Part shown: piece after piece, positions 23,264 to 32,493 of the stretch | How positions within the stretch are numbered: the stretch's first letter is position 1 | How the letters are laid out: each line of letters begins with the position of its first letter | Source: Pseudomonas sp. K2I15 | GTDB taxonomy: Bacteria > Pseudomonadota > Gammaproteobacteria > Pseudomonadales > Pseudomonadaceae | Reading direction: 5' to 3' | DNA length: 62,392 nt | Assembly: GCF_002204795.1 (NCBI RefSeq) | Contig: NZ_NIXO01000039.1 | Span: forward strand, 1 to 62,392 | Notes under the pieces: generated by a model | Told to the model about the DNA's origin: nothing | The model's input: the letters and a program-made list of their open reading frames with translations, nothing else | Database searches by the model: none | Translations under genes and position numbers: made by a program

Positions 23264-25723
23264 GTGCCGCAACACACCCCCGATCTGCCTCCCGAACTGC
23301 GGCCACTGGCCGAAATGCCCCTGTTGAAACGGCTCGCCGCCCGATTATTCGGTCACGGCCTGACGCGCCTGCGCGCCCAGCACCGTTTCTCGTGGCTGCA
23401 CGGCCAGGCCGATGGCTTTCGCAGTGGCCACACGGCCGGCGTGGAATATGGCTATCAGGAAGGCAAGGCGGATGGCATCGAAGAAGGCCGCCAGGTCCTG
23501 CTGATTCGCGACTTCCGGCCGGATGAACACACCGCGCCGGGCGTTGACGACAGCCTGTTCGATGATTGGCGCCTGCCGCTGACCGCCGAGTTGAAAAAAC
23601 GCATCAAGTCCGATGTGGCGCGCCTGCTGCCGGCGCATGCCCAGCCGAGTGCAGCCCAATGGAAGATGATTTTCAGTGATACGCCGTCCACTTCCGTAAT
23701 TGCCGGCGCCGGTGCGGGCAAATCCACCTCGCTGGTGCTGCGTATCCTGCTGTTGACCCATTACCTGGGCTTTGAGCTGAGCTCGATGACCGTGGTGACC
23801 TTCACCCGCGAGTCCCGCAAAGACTTCATCAACAAGCTCATGGAGATTCTCGCCTTGTGGGGCCAACCCCTTGGTATGAAAGAAGCCCAAGCGGTGGTGC
23901 GCACCTTTCACTCGCGCATTCTACCGATGGTGCGCAGCCTGCCGGGCCTTGAGCGGCTGCAGGCGTTTGAGAACCTCAACGCGCGCACCGAAGCGGGTTT
24001 TGATGACGCCGACAGCAATCCCTTCGAACTGCGGATCAACGACGCCCAGCGTCAGCAATTGAATGCCTGCTATCACCCGTTGCACGGCCGTCACGAGCGT
24101 TTCCGCGAACTGATTGCCCCGTTGGCGCGCCATGCCTTGCAACTCAAGGAACTGGAGCGGGATCACCCGGACGTGCAGAAGCGCGTGGCGGTGACCGAAC
24201 TGGCGGCCAAGCGTGATGAAGAGTTGTGTGATGTGATCGAAGACCTGTGGTTTCGCGCGGGCGCCTGGCCGATCAAGGGCATTGAGCCCAACCGCCAGAC
24301 CTTCGATATCAACGGCGCGCAGTTTCACTGCCATGGCTACATTGCCGAACTGGAAGCCTGGGTGGTGCTGGGCTTTGACCCACGGGAAAACGCCCAGGTC
24401 AGCCGTCCCGGCTCGAAGCTGTCGGTACGCGCAGAGTGGGCTGTCAAGCGCACCCTGTTTCAAGCTTTCTGCCGTAAGCCATTGATATGGCTTGAAAGCT
24501 ACGAATCATCCAAGCGTCTTTTAAGTAGCCTGGCAGGCGATGCAACAGCAGGCCCCGGCTTCGATTACAAGGTCAAGGGCGAGCTGAGTTCAGCGCCGCT
24601 GCTGGACAGCTTTGTCGCCGCCGCCGGGTTTATCGAGAACCTGGGGCTGGACGTGCCCACCGCCGTGGGCAAGATGAGCTTCGCCAAGGACGATCCGGAC
24701 CGTTTTTACTTCGAAGCGCTGAGTATTTTCTGGAAAGCCCTGGAAGACCACCTGCTGGACCAGTCGCCACCGGTCATGACCTATAACCGGATGTTCTCGC
24801 TGTTTGGCGAAAACACCCCGGAAAACCTCAAGCTGCTCAGCGACGGGCTGCTGCGGCCGATGTCGCACCTGATGATCGACGAATTCCAGGACGTTTCGCC
24901 ACAGATCGTCTCGTGGGTGCGTGCCAGCCTGCGGGAAATTCGCAGCCGTGGCCCGGCGATGCACGTGGGCCGTGGCGCCCAGCGTTCTTCGCTGCTATGC
25001 GTGGGGGACGACTGGCAGTCGATCTATGGCTGGCGGGGCAGTTCGCCCAAGTACTTCATGGAGTTCAACAAGGAATTCCCGTCACCCACCACCACACGGG
25101 TGATGCTGGGCGAGAACTACCGCAGCCATCAGCACGTTATCGATGCGGCGGAACACATCGTGCGGGCCGCCCCGGCCATCAGCGGCAAGAAAGCCAAGGC
25201 AAGCGGAACGCCGAAGGCGCTGGTGCCCGTCGCGGTGCGTGATCGGGACGACGCTGCGCTAGGCCAGCAACTGTCAGCGCATTACCAAAAGGGTGATTCG
25301 ATATTAATGCTGTATCGAAAAAGCAGCGATAAGCTATTGATACAAGAGCATATTCAGTCTGTAGTTAATGTAGATTCTAGCTTGCCGTACGGTGACCGCC
25401 GGCTCAAGCAACTGACCTACCACAGCGCCAAGGGCTTGCAGGCGGATGCGGTATTCCTGCTGGGAGATTGCCAGCACTTGACCCGTTCGCCTTACAAGAA
25501 TCAGGTCTATCGCATGGCGGGCCTGGGCAAGGATGGCGATACCGAACCCTACGACAGCGCACAAAAAGACGAGGTGCTGCGCCTGGCCTATGTGGGGATT
25601 ACCCGGGCAGTGAGCCATTGCTATTGGTATGTCGAAGCGCAGGACAGCCAAGGGGTGAATGTGCCGAAGGCCTCGGATCGGGTGGCCGGGGACAAGCCGT
25701 TTTTTGATGATCAGCGAAAATGA
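23264..25723 (+). CDS. UvrD/Rep-type superfamily I helicase (helicase IV-like)
   Basis: An 819-residue 3'-5' DNA helicase-like ATPase. The GTG start has AGGAG 6 bases upstream. The N-terminal 120 residues are variable (arginine-rich, then acidic). Walker A is AGAGAGKST at 147-155; TFTRESRKDFINKL follows; the Walker B DEFQD is at 539-543, with GDDWQSIYGWRGSS (motif III) near 580 and YVGITRA near the C-terminus. The insert between motifs makes it look like HelD rather than UvrD. Two internal stretches (about 24460-24560 and 25285-25385) are distinctly AT-rich. It probably acts in recombination or repair; it stands alone, ended by a bidirectional terminator. Confidence 0.88.
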   Translation: MPQHTPDLPPELRPLAEMPLLKRLAARLFGHGLTRLRAQHRFSWLHGQADGFRSGHTAGVEYGYQEGKADGIEEGRQVLLIRDFRPDEHTAPGVDDSLFDDWRLPLTAELKKRIKSDVARLLPAHAQPSAAQWKMIFSDTPSTSVIAGAGAGKSTSLVLRILLLTHYLGFELSSMTVVTFTRESRKDFINKLMEILALWGQPLGMKEAQAVVRTFHSRILPMVRSLPGLERLQAFENLNARTEAGFDDADSNPFELRINDAQRQQLNACYHPLHGRHERFRELIAPLARHALQLKELERDHPDVQKRVAVTELAAKRDEELCDVIEDLWFRAGAWPIKGIEPNRQTFDINGAQFHCHGYIAELEAWVVLGFDPRENAQVSRPGSKLSVRAEWAVKRTLFQAFCRKPLIWLESYESSKRLLSSLAGDATAGPGFDYKVKGELSSAPLLDSFVAAAGFIENLGLDVPTAVGKMSFAKDDPDRFYFEALSIFWKALEDHLLDQSPPVMTYNRMFSLFGENTPENLKLLSDGLLRPMSHLMIDEFQDVSPQIVSWVRASLREIRSRGPAMHVGRGAQRSSLLCVGDDWQSIYGWRGSSPKYFMEFNKEFPSPTTTRVMLGENYRSHQHVIDAAEHIVRAAPAISGKKAKASGTPKALVPVAVRDRDDAALGQQLSAHYQKGDSILMLYRKSSDKLLIQEHIQSVVNVDSSLPYGDRRLKQLTYHSAKGLQADAVFLLGDCQHLTRSPYKNQVYRMAGLGKDGDTEPYDSAQKDEVLRLAYVGITRAVSHCYWYVEAQDSQGVNVPKASDRVAGDKPFFDDQRK

Positions 25724-25725
25724 AA

Positions 25726-25755
25726 AAGGGCCACCCCAGGGTGGCCCTTATTTTT
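25726..25755. terminator. Bidirectional rho-independent terminator
   Basis: A perfect 10-bp stem AAGGGCCACC / GGTGGCCCTT with a 4-base loop is followed by ATTTTT on the plus strand and preceded by a run of A, so it serves both the helicase gene and the convergent DUF1652 gene. It overlaps the stop codon of the latter. Confidence 0.9.
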
Positions 25756-26008
25756 ATGCCCGCAGCGACAGTGGCGGCACAAACGACTCCAACTCATCTT
25801 CTACGGCTTCGATGATCCGCTCCACGTCGGCGGCGTTCATCACCGTGGCGCAGGGGATGCCGGCAATCGCAATCAGGGTTTCTCCGCTGGCGCGGTCGAA
25901 CAGGCGGGCGATCATACTGCCGGGAGCATCCATGCTCGCCTCAAAGCCCATGGGATGAAAATGCCAGCGCATCAGCTGGCAGGCGTTGGGGAACGTTACT
26001 TTGTTCAT
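25754..26008 (-). CDS. DUF1652-domain protein
   Basis: An 84-residue protein of the Pseudomonas-restricted DUF1652 family. It has FPNACQLMRWHFHPMGFEAS, then LIAIAGIPCAT and ADVERIIEAVEDELES. The start at 26008 is preferred over the ATG 18 bases upstream because an AAGGTGG site stands 5 bases before it. Function is unknown; no signal peptide, so probably cytosolic. The 277-base gap upstream (26009-26285) holds a small GGGCA-T7-TGCCC hairpin and nothing else that I can name. Confidence 0.82.
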   Translation of the reverse strand: MNKVTFPNACQLMRWHFHPMGFEASMDAPGSMIARLFDRASGETLIAIAGIPCATVMNAADVERIIEAVEDELESFVPPLSLRA

Positions 26009-26285
26009 GTTGCCCACCTTGTTCATTGAGCGCTTCCTTTAGCTCGCTGCGGGGCGCCATGACCGTCACTGGTCCTGGCCGTGTTGAACACTAAAAATAG
26101 CATTCGTTCGCATCCGGCAGGGCAGTTTTTTTGCCCCGTTCGGCGGTTGTTTTCAGGAAGTTTGATGTGGGTCATTTCCTACACGGTATTGGGCGAAAGG
26201 CCATTATCCATAACTGTCACATGGCCATTGAACGCGCCACAAAAGTTCGGCAAGCTCGCAGGCTGTCCCAGCCTTAGAGCGCTCC

Positions 26286-27101
26286 ATGCCCGACTTCATC
26301 CCGGATGACTCCCAGCAAACCCAAGCCACCGGCGAGTTGGTGCTGCGTCACCATCTGTGCTGGAAACACCGGGACCTGGACGGCGTGATGTCGTACTACC
26401 ACCCGGACATTCAGTACCACGATTTCTTCCAGAACCGCGTAGTGGGCGCAGCTGATCTGCGCGAGTACCTGCAAGCCAGCATGCCGCGTGGCGCGGATGA
26501 GGCGATCGAGCACACCGACCGCATCCGCGCCGACGGCGACACCGCGTTCATCCAGTACCGCATCACCTTGCGCGGCGGCCAGGGCCTGGTGTCGTTTCGC
26601 ACCAGTGAAGCCATCACGGTGCGTGACGGCCTGATCTGGCGGGTCAACGAATACGCCTCCCTGGTGCACGAACAGTCCGCCAGCCGCAGCGAGACTACGC
26701 GCCCGACCGTCAGCCGCCTGGGCCTGTCGCCCCAGCAATTGAGCTACATGGCCAACGACCTGCAGCAGTACTTCCAGCGCCAGCAACCCTACCTGGACCC
26801 CGAGCTGGACCTGCAACGGGTAGCGAAGGAGTGCGGGTACAGCCGCAACCAGATCTCCTACCTGTTGAACCAAGTGTTGGGCCAAAGCTTTTACCGCTAC
26901 GTCAACCAGGCGCGCCTCCAGCATTTGCTGGCGGCACTGGATAAAGCCACGCCGCCGATACGCATCGACGAACTGGCATTTGCCGCCGGCTTCAATTCAA
27001 CCTCGGCGTTCTACAGCTGTTTCCGCCAGCACACCGGCCAGTCGCCCAAGGCCTACGTCAAACAAATTTCCCTGCGTGCACGCGCGCAAGACAGCCCCTG
27101 A
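26286..27101 (+). CDS. AraC-family regulator with N-terminal SnoaL/NTF2-like domain
   Basis: A 271-residue fusion. Residues about 15-130 have the SnoaL-like cone fold pattern (HHLCWKHRDLDGVMSYYHPD, then YRITLRGGQGLVSFRTSEAI and IWRVNEYAS), a likely ligand pocket. The C-terminal 110 residues carry the AraC helix-turn-helix pair (LQRVAKECGYSRNQISYLLN and ELAFAAGFNSTSAFYSCFRQ). It lies 48 bases ahead of an FAD amine-oxidase gene and probably controls the downstream module (oxidase, cupin, polyamine-binding protein). Confidence 0.88.
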   Translation: MPDFIPDDSQQTQATGELVLRHHLCWKHRDLDGVMSYYHPDIQYHDFFQNRVVGAADLREYLQASMPRGADEAIEHTDRIRADGDTAFIQYRITLRGGQGLVSFRTSEAITVRDGLIWRVNEYASLVHEQSASRSETTRPTVSRLGLSPQQLSYMANDLQQYFQRQQPYLDPELDLQRVAKECGYSRNQISYLLNQVLGQSFYRYVNQARLQHLLAALDKATPPIRIDELAFAAGFNSTSAFYSCFRQHTGQSPKAYVKQISLRARAQDSP

Positions 27102-27149
27102 GGCCGGCTCTAGGATCACTGCCATCGAAGTGTGGTGGTGGAGCTTGGC

Positions 27150-28556
27150 ATGCCTGCATGGCGCAATATCAGTTTATGGATGGACCAGTTGGACGAGCCG
27201 CTGGTGGCGCGCCCGTCCCTGGAGCACGACCTGGACGTCAACGTGGCCATCATCGGCGCCGGCTACACCGGGCTCTGGACCGCGTATTACCTGAAGCGCC
27301 AGGCGCCCGAGCTGAAGATCGCAATCATTGAAGCGCAAACCGCCGGGTTCGGTGCCTCCGGCCGTAACGGCGGCTGGCTGATGGGCAACCTGCTGGGTGA
27401 AGACCGGCTGCTGGCCGGCTTGTCTCCCGAGCAGCGCCGGGCTTCGTTCGACTTGCTGCACGCGATTCCCGATGAAGTAGCACAGGTGATCGAGCGCGAA
27501 GGCATCGACTGCGACTACCGCAAGGCCGGCGTGCTGTATTGCGCCGCGCGCTACCCCGAACAGGAAACCAGCCTGCGGGCCTACCTGGCCAAGCTCCACG
27601 CCCAGGGCCTGACTGATGACGATTACCGCTGGCTCGGCCCGCAGCAACTGGCGGAGCAAATCCGCATCGCCAAGCCGTATGGCGGCATCTATGCACCTCA
27701 CGTCGCCACGATTCACCCGGCCAAGCTGGTGCGCGGCCTGGCGCGCGTGGTCGAGCAGATGGGCGTCACGATCTATGAAAACAGCCCCGTCACCCATTGG
27801 CAGTCCGGCAGCTTGCGCACGGCTAACGCCTCGGTGCGCGCCTCATGGGTAGTGCCGGCGGTTGAAGGGTATGCCACCACGCTGCCACCGCTGGGCCGCT
27901 ATCAGTTGCCGGTGCAGAGCCTGATCGTCGCCACCGAGCCGTTGCCGGCCAGTACCTGGGATGAAATCGGCCTGAACCGTGGCCAGGCATTCGGCGAAAG
28001 CAGCCGCCAGGTCACCTATGGCCAGCGCTCCGCAGACAATCGCCTGGTGTTCGGCGCCCGTGGCGGCTATCAGTTTGCCGGCAAGCTGCGGCACAACTTC
28101 GACCTTACCGACAGTGAAGTCGAACTGCGTCGTTACCTGTTTGGCGAACTCTTCCCGCAGCTCAAGAAAGTCCGAATCACCCACGCCTGGGGCGGGAACC
28201 TCGGCATGTCCCGGCGTTTCAAGCCGCACATGCTCTGTGATCACGCGGCGGGCATCGCCCTGGCCGGTGGTTACGGCGGCGAGGGAGTAGGGGCCAGCAA
28301 CCTCGGCGGCCGTACCTTGGCCGACTTGATCCTGGGGCTCGACACGCCGCTGGTCCAGCAGCCATGGGTGATCCAGCCGGGCCGCCTGGACGGGCTCAAG
28401 GCCTGGGAGCCGGAACCCTGCCGCTGGCTGGGCTACAACGCGATCATTCGCAGTTTTGTCCACGAAGACCAGGTGCTGGCCAACCCCAACAGCGCGCCGT
28501 GGCGCCGCAAGCTGGCCAGCGGCGTTGCCGGGTTCATGGAAGGTTTCATGCACTAA
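27150..28556 (+). CDS. FAD-dependent amine oxidoreductase (PuuB/DAO-type)
   Basis: A 468-residue flavoprotein. The start at 27150 has GGAG 6 bases upstream; an earlier GTG adds six residues. The FAD-binding fingerprint IIGAGYTGLWTAYYL is near residues 32-46, followed by GFGASGRNGGWLMGN (typical of DAO/PuuB) and GYGGEGVGASNLGGRTLADL near 370 for the second FAD contact. PuuB oxidises gamma-glutamylputrescine; relatives oxidise sarcosine, glycine or other secondary amines. The SpuD/PotF-type binding protein two genes on suggests a polyamine-derived or similar amine as substrate. Cytosolic. Confidence 0.87.
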   Translation: MPAWRNISLWMDQLDEPLVARPSLEHDLDVNVAIIGAGYTGLWTAYYLKRQAPELKIAIIEAQTAGFGASGRNGGWLMGNLLGEDRLLAGLSPEQRRASFDLLHAIPDEVAQVIEREGIDCDYRKAGVLYCAARYPEQETSLRAYLAKLHAQGLTDDDYRWLGPQQLAEQIRIAKPYGGIYAPHVATIHPAKLVRGLARVVEQMGVTIYENSPVTHWQSGSLRTANASVRASWVVPAVEGYATTLPPLGRYQLPVQSLIVATEPLPASTWDEIGLNRGQAFGESSRQVTYGQRSADNRLVFGARGGYQFAGKLRHNFDLTDSEVELRRYLFGELFPQLKKVRITHAWGGNLGMSRRFKPHMLCDHAAGIALAGGYGGEGVGASNLGGRTLADLILGLDTPLVQQPWVIQPGRLDGLKAWEPEPCRWLGYNAIIRSFVHEDQVLANPNSAPWRRKLASGVAGFMEGFMH

Positions 28557-28577
28557 GTCGTTTCAATCACCACAGGT

Positions 28578-28925
28578 ATGAACATGAGCATTACCCAGTT
28601 CAAAGACACACTCAGCGCCCATTTGCCGGACTCTTCGCCGGTTGCCGTGCCGTTGGGCACACCGGTGGCGGTGGCCTCGACCCTGAGTGTGGAACGCAAC
28701 GACGGCGTCGAAACCGGTATCTGGGAATGCACGCCCGGGCGCTGGCGCCGGCAGATAGTGGCCCAGGAGTTTTGCCACTTTATCCAGGGACGCTGCACTT
28801 TCACCCCCGACAACGGGGAACTGCTCCACATAGAAGCCGGCGACGCACTGATGTTGCCGGCCAACAGCACCGGTATCTGGGACATCCAGGAAACCGTGCG
28901 CAAGACCTATGTATTGATCCTCTGA
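28578..28925 (+). CDS. Cupin_3-domain protein (EutQ/ureidoglycine-hydrolase-like fold)
   Basis: A 115-residue cupin. ETGIWECTPGRWRRQIV, FCHFIQGRCTFTPDNGE and EAGDALMLPANSTGIWDI are the marks of the DUF861/Cupin_3 family often found next to PuuB-like oxidases and amino-compound catabolic genes. Metal-binding histidines are few (one in FCHF), so it may be a binding rather than a catalytic protein. A second ATG six bases later is an equally good start. It lies 21 bases after the oxidase and 60 before the binding-protein gene, so operon membership is likely. Confidence 0.82.
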   Translation: MNMSITQFKDTLSAHLPDSSPVAVPLGTPVAVASTLSVERNDGVETGIWECTPGRWRRQIVAQEFCHFIQGRCTFTPDNGELLHIEAGDALMLPANSTGIWDIQETVRKTYVLIL

Positions 28926-28985
28926 TTCTTTGATCTTTGATCGCCTGCCATAAAAACAGCCCTAAAACCGCCAGGAAATCGAACC

Positions 28986-30065
28986 ATGAGACCCATTGCC
29001 CTGTTGCCGCTGGTATTCGTCGCCACCCTCAGCCAAGCCGCCGAGACGGTAAAAATCTACAACTGGTCGGACTACATCGCCCCCGACACCACCAAGAATT
29101 TTCAAAAAGAAACCGGCATCGCTTTTACCTACGACGTGTATGACAGCAACGAAACCCTCGATGGCAAGTTGATGACCGGCAAATCCGGCTACGACGTGGT
29201 GTTCCCCTCCAACCACTTCATGGCCCGGCAGATCCAGGGCGGGGCGCTGAAGAAACTCGACAAGAGCCAGTTGCCCAACTGGAAGAACCTCAACCCGGTG
29301 CTGCTCAAGGCCCTGGAAAACAACGACCCGGGCAACGCCCACGGTTTCCCGTACCTGTGGGGCAGCACCGGCATCGGCTACAACATCGACAAGGTCAAGG
29401 CGGTACTCGGGGACAACGCCCCGGTGGATTCCTGGGACCTGATCTTCAAGCCCGAGAACATGAAAAAGCTGCAGAAGTGTGGCGTGGCGATCCTCGACAA
29501 CGGCCCGGAACTGCTGCCAGCGGCGCTCAACTACCTGGGCCTGCCACACCACAGCAAGAAGCCTGAAGACTACAAAAAGGCCGAGGACCTGCTGATGAAA
29601 GTACGGCCGTACGTGGCGTACTTCCACTCCTCGAAATACACCGCAGACTTGGCCAATGGCGACATCTGCGTGGCCGTCGGCTTCTCCGGCGACATCCTCC
29701 AGGCCGAAAGCCGCGCCAAGGAAGCCAAGAACGGGGTGAACATCGGCTACAACATTCCCAAGGAAGGCGCGGCCATCTGGTTCGACATGGTTGCCATGCC
29801 CGCCGATGCCCCGGATGAAAAAGCCGGCTACGCGTTCATGAACTACCTGCTGCGCCCGGAAGTGATGGCCAGCATCACCAACTACGTGCACTACGCCAAC
29901 GGTAATGAGGCAGCCGATAGCCTGGTGGACCCGGCGATCAAGAGCGACACCAAGGTGTACCCAAGCCCCGAGATGATGGGCAAGTTGTTTGCACTGGAGG
30001 CGATGCCGCTGAACATCGACCGGATTCGTACGCGGGTGTGGAACACCATTCGTACCGGTCGCTGA
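28986..30065 (+). CDS. Periplasmic polyamine-binding protein (PotF/SpuD/SpuE-like)
   Basis: A 359-residue solute-binding protein with a short signal peptide (RPIALLPLVFVATLSQA-A, cleavage near residue 19). The mature start VKIYNWSDYIAPDT is the hallmark of PotF/SpuD proteins, which deliver putrescine or spermidine to an ABC importer. PSNHFMARQIQGG, YLWGSTGIGYN and AYFHSSKYTADLANGDIC match family blocks. No permease or ATPase genes follow; after the stop comes a REP hairpin and a convergent gene, so the importer partners must lie elsewhere or the protein has a sensing role. Confidence 0.9.
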   Translation: MRPIALLPLVFVATLSQAAETVKIYNWSDYIAPDTTKNFQKETGIAFTYDVYDSNETLDGKLMTGKSGYDVVFPSNHFMARQIQGGALKKLDKSQLPNWKNLNPVLLKALENNDPGNAHGFPYLWGSTGIGYNIDKVKAVLGDNAPVDSWDLIFKPENMKKLQKCGVAILDNGPELLPAALNYLGLPHHSKKPEDYKKAEDLLMKVRPYVAYFHSSKYTADLANGDICVAVGFSGDILQAESRAKEAKNGVNIGYNIPKEGAAIWFDMVAMPADAPDEKAGYAFMNYLLRPEVMASITNYVHYANGNEAADSLVDPAIKSDTKVYPSPEMMGKLFALEAMPLNIDRIRTRVWNTIRTGR

Positions 30066-30073
30066 TGAGCACA

Positions 30074-30101
30074 TGTGGGAGCGGGCTTGCTCGCTCCCAC
30101 A
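30074..30101. repeat. Single REP-derived hairpin between convergent genes
   Basis: TGTGGGAGCG-ggcttgct-CGCTCCCACA is a perfect 10-bp stem made from a compact version of the GGGAGCGGGCTTG-type REP. It lies 8 bases after the binding-protein stop and probably acts as a terminator for it and the convergent LuxR gene. Confidence 0.75.
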
Positions 30102-30128
30102 CTTGACCTCAGTGAGCTTGAGCGTTGT

Positions 30129-30923
30129 CTAAGGGTTCTCCAGATCATGCCCCAACGACTGGATAAACAACGAAAACAGCTCTGGCTGCGACGAGATATC
30201 CAGCTTGGCGTACAAATGCCGACGATGAACCTTGACCGTATCCGGTGAGATCTTCAGCCGCTCGGCCATCGCCTTTGAAGAAAACCCTCGCAACACCAAC
30301 CGCGCAATTTCCAGTTCGCGCTCCGACAACACCCCGCACCCAAAATGGCTCAACGCATCGCGAATCTGGCTGGCCATCTCGGCAGGTGCCGCTACCCGTT
30401 GGGTGCTTTGCTGCCAATGCTGCTGCATCAACGGCAACACCCAGGCCGCCAACGTGGTCATCAACCCGGTTTCCTCACCGGTAAATAACCGCTGCATCCC
30501 CAACGACAGCGACAATGTTCCTGCGCCCGGCAGTTGCAGGATGAACTGCACCTCGTCTTCCAACACATTGTCGTGAAAGTAGTTGAGGAAGTACTCACTC
30601 TGGCGAAAGTGATCCGGCGCCACTTCTTCAAGCCGGTACACACCGCTCGCATAACCCTCGCGACACGCCTGGAAAAACGGGTCCAGCAAGTACAACCCAT
30701 TGAGATAAACCAGCATCGACGCCGGCTTGCTGCTCGGTTGCGCGTCGTATTCCTCCTGTGCCTGGGGCGGGCCATCGGTGGGGTAGACGATCGCCAGGGC
30801 ATTGTCGAAAGGCAGGCACTGGTGCAACAACAGCACCAGTTGCTTCCAGAAACGCTCAGTGCCGATCTGCGCTACGGTGCGGCCCAGCCCCGCGTGCATG
30901 CCGACTTCCCTGAACAGGCTCAT
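30129..30923 (-). CDS. LuxR-family transcriptional regulator
   Basis: A 264-residue regulator. The start at 30923 is chosen for its GGAG 6 bases upstream. The N-terminal 190 residues show no autoinducer-domain or receiver signature that I can support; the C-terminal 65 residues are a GerE-type helix-turn-helix (LSERELEIARLVLRGFSSKA, then ISPDTVKVHRRHLYAKLDI). It is divergent from the APC permease gene across about 196 bases and likely controls it and the following peptidase, or the amine module it converges with. Confidence 0.85.
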   Translation of the reverse strand: MSLFREVGMHAGLGRTVAQIGTERFWKQLVLLLHQCLPFDNALAIVYPTDGPPQAQEEYDAQPSSKPASMLVYLNGLYLLDPFFQACREGYASGVYRLEEVAPDHFRQSEYFLNYFHDNVLEDEVQFILQLPGAGTLSLSLGMQRLFTGEETGLMTTLAAWVLPLMQQHWQQSTQRVAAPAEMASQIRDALSHFGCGVLSERELEIARLVLRGFSSKAMAERLKISPDTVKVHRRHLYAKLDISSQPELFSLFIQSLGHDLENP

Positions 30924-31119
30924 GTGCAGCTCCACGCAAAGGATAATTGCCCAAGGGTTCGACTTTTGCCCAGTGCCGTCAAGGGGAGTACTCCAATAGG
31001 GGAATTGGCCGCCCTACACAGAGTGTTTAAGTTTGCCGTCAGTCAGTGGGGAGCATACCCCGCGCCGCTTCACCTTTTCGTTTCTGCCTCAAACCAAGAA
31101 CAATCAAGAGGATAACGAT

Positions 31120-32484
31120 ATGAGTGCTCCTTCCACGCCTGACGGCGTGCTGAAACCCACCCTGAGTGTGTTCGACGTGGTGGCCATCACCGTTTCGGCG
31201 GTCACCCCGGCCAGTTCGGTGTTCGTGATCGCACCGTTTGCCATCCAGCAGGCCGGCAGCGGGGTGTTCCTGGCGTTTGTGATGGCCGCATTGCTCGCGC
31301 TGATGTTCGCCTTTTGCTACGCCGAACTGGGCCGCGCCCACAACAGCGCAGGCGGCGAGTACGTGTACGCCAAGCGGGTGTTCGGCGGCATGGCCGGTTA
31401 CGCGACGTTCCTCACGGTATTGGTGATGTTGCTGTTTATCCCGCCGGTGCTGGCCACCGGGGCGGCGACTTACCTGAATAACGCCCTCGGTACTAAGTTC
31501 GACTCACAAACGGTAGCCCTGGTAATCGTGGTGTGCAGCTACGCCCTGGGCATCCTCAATATCAAGCTGAATGCCTGGATTACCGGCACCTGCCTGCTGT
31601 TGGAAGTCGCCGCGTTGCTGGTGATCGTGTTTATCGGCTTCGGCAACCCGGTGCAGCCGGTCAGCGTGCTGTTGCAACCGCAAATCGTCGAAAATGGCGT
31701 GCTGCACCTGGCACCCTGGGCACTGGTGATTGGTGCGGTGGGCATTGGCTTGTTCTCGTTCAATGGCTACGGCCCCGCAGTGTTGCTGGCCGAAGACATG
31801 AAGTGCGGCGGCAAGGGCGTGCACAAGGCGGTGTTGTGGTCCCTGGGGCTGGTGGTCGTCATCGAACTGGTGCCGATCACCGCGCTGCTGATCGGCGCGC
31901 CATCCCTCAGCGCGATGATCAGCAGCCCCGACCCGATTGGCTACCTGCTGACCAGCCATGGCAATGAAACCCTGTCGCGGCTGGTCAGTGCCGGGATCTT
32001 CCTGTCGGTGTTCAACGCCATCGTCGCGATCGTCATCCAGATTGGCCGGGTGGTGTTCAGCAGCGGCCGCGATGCGTTGTGGACGCCGACCATCAACAAA
32101 CTCTTCACCCGTATTCACCCACGTTGGGATTCGCCGTGGTTGGCTACGCTGTTCCTGGCGATCCCTTCGGCGTTGCTCAGCTTCAGCTCCAACCTGGCGG
32201 ACCTCACGTCCTTCAGCGTGCTGCTGATCATGCTGGTGTACCTGATCGTGGCGTTAAGCGCGTTGATGAGCCGGGTGTTGCTGCGTGACCGCGAGCATCC
32301 GTATCGCATGCCGTTGTGGCCAGTACCGGCATTGCTGGCGGTGCTGGGCGCCGGCTACCTGTTGGTGACCCTGGCGATGGCGTCTTCGGTTCGGGACATC
32401 ATGATTATCATCGGCCTGTTGGCGTTGTCGGTGATCTTGTATTGCATCAGTGGCCGGTCGAGTCCGGCGTTTCAGAAATTGTAA
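31120..32484 (+). CDS. APC-superfamily amino acid permease
   Basis: A 454-residue inner-membrane transporter with about 12 helices. The start at 31120 gives MSAPSTPDGVLKPTLSVFDV; the frame upstream is open but lacks family sequence. The first helix VVAITVSAVTPASSVFVI and the NSAGGEYVYAKRVFGG loop (about residues 72-87) are APC features. It resembles permeases linked to amino acid or amine uptake. The peptidase gene starts 9 bases after its stop, so uptake of a small peptide or amide and its cleavage may be coupled. Confidence 0.87.
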   Translation: MSAPSTPDGVLKPTLSVFDVVAITVSAVTPASSVFVIAPFAIQQAGSGVFLAFVMAALLALMFAFCYAELGRAHNSAGGEYVYAKRVFGGMAGYATFLTVLVMLLFIPPVLATGAATYLNNALGTKFDSQTVALVIVVCSYALGILNIKLNAWITGTCLLLEVAALLVIVFIGFGNPVQPVSVLLQPQIVENGVLHLAPWALVIGAVGIGLFSFNGYGPAVLLAEDMKCGGKGVHKAVLWSLGLVVVIELVPITALLIGAPSLSAMISSPDPIGYLLTSHGNETLSRLVSAGIFLSVFNAIVAIVIQIGRVVFSSGRDALWTPTINKLFTRIHPRWDSPWLATLFLAIPSALLSFSSNLADLTSFSVLLIMLVYLIVALSALMSRVLLRDREHPYRMPLWPVPALLAVLGAGYLLVTLAMASSVRDIMIIIGLLALSVILYCISGRSSPAFQKL

Positions 32485-32493
32485 GGAGTGGTT

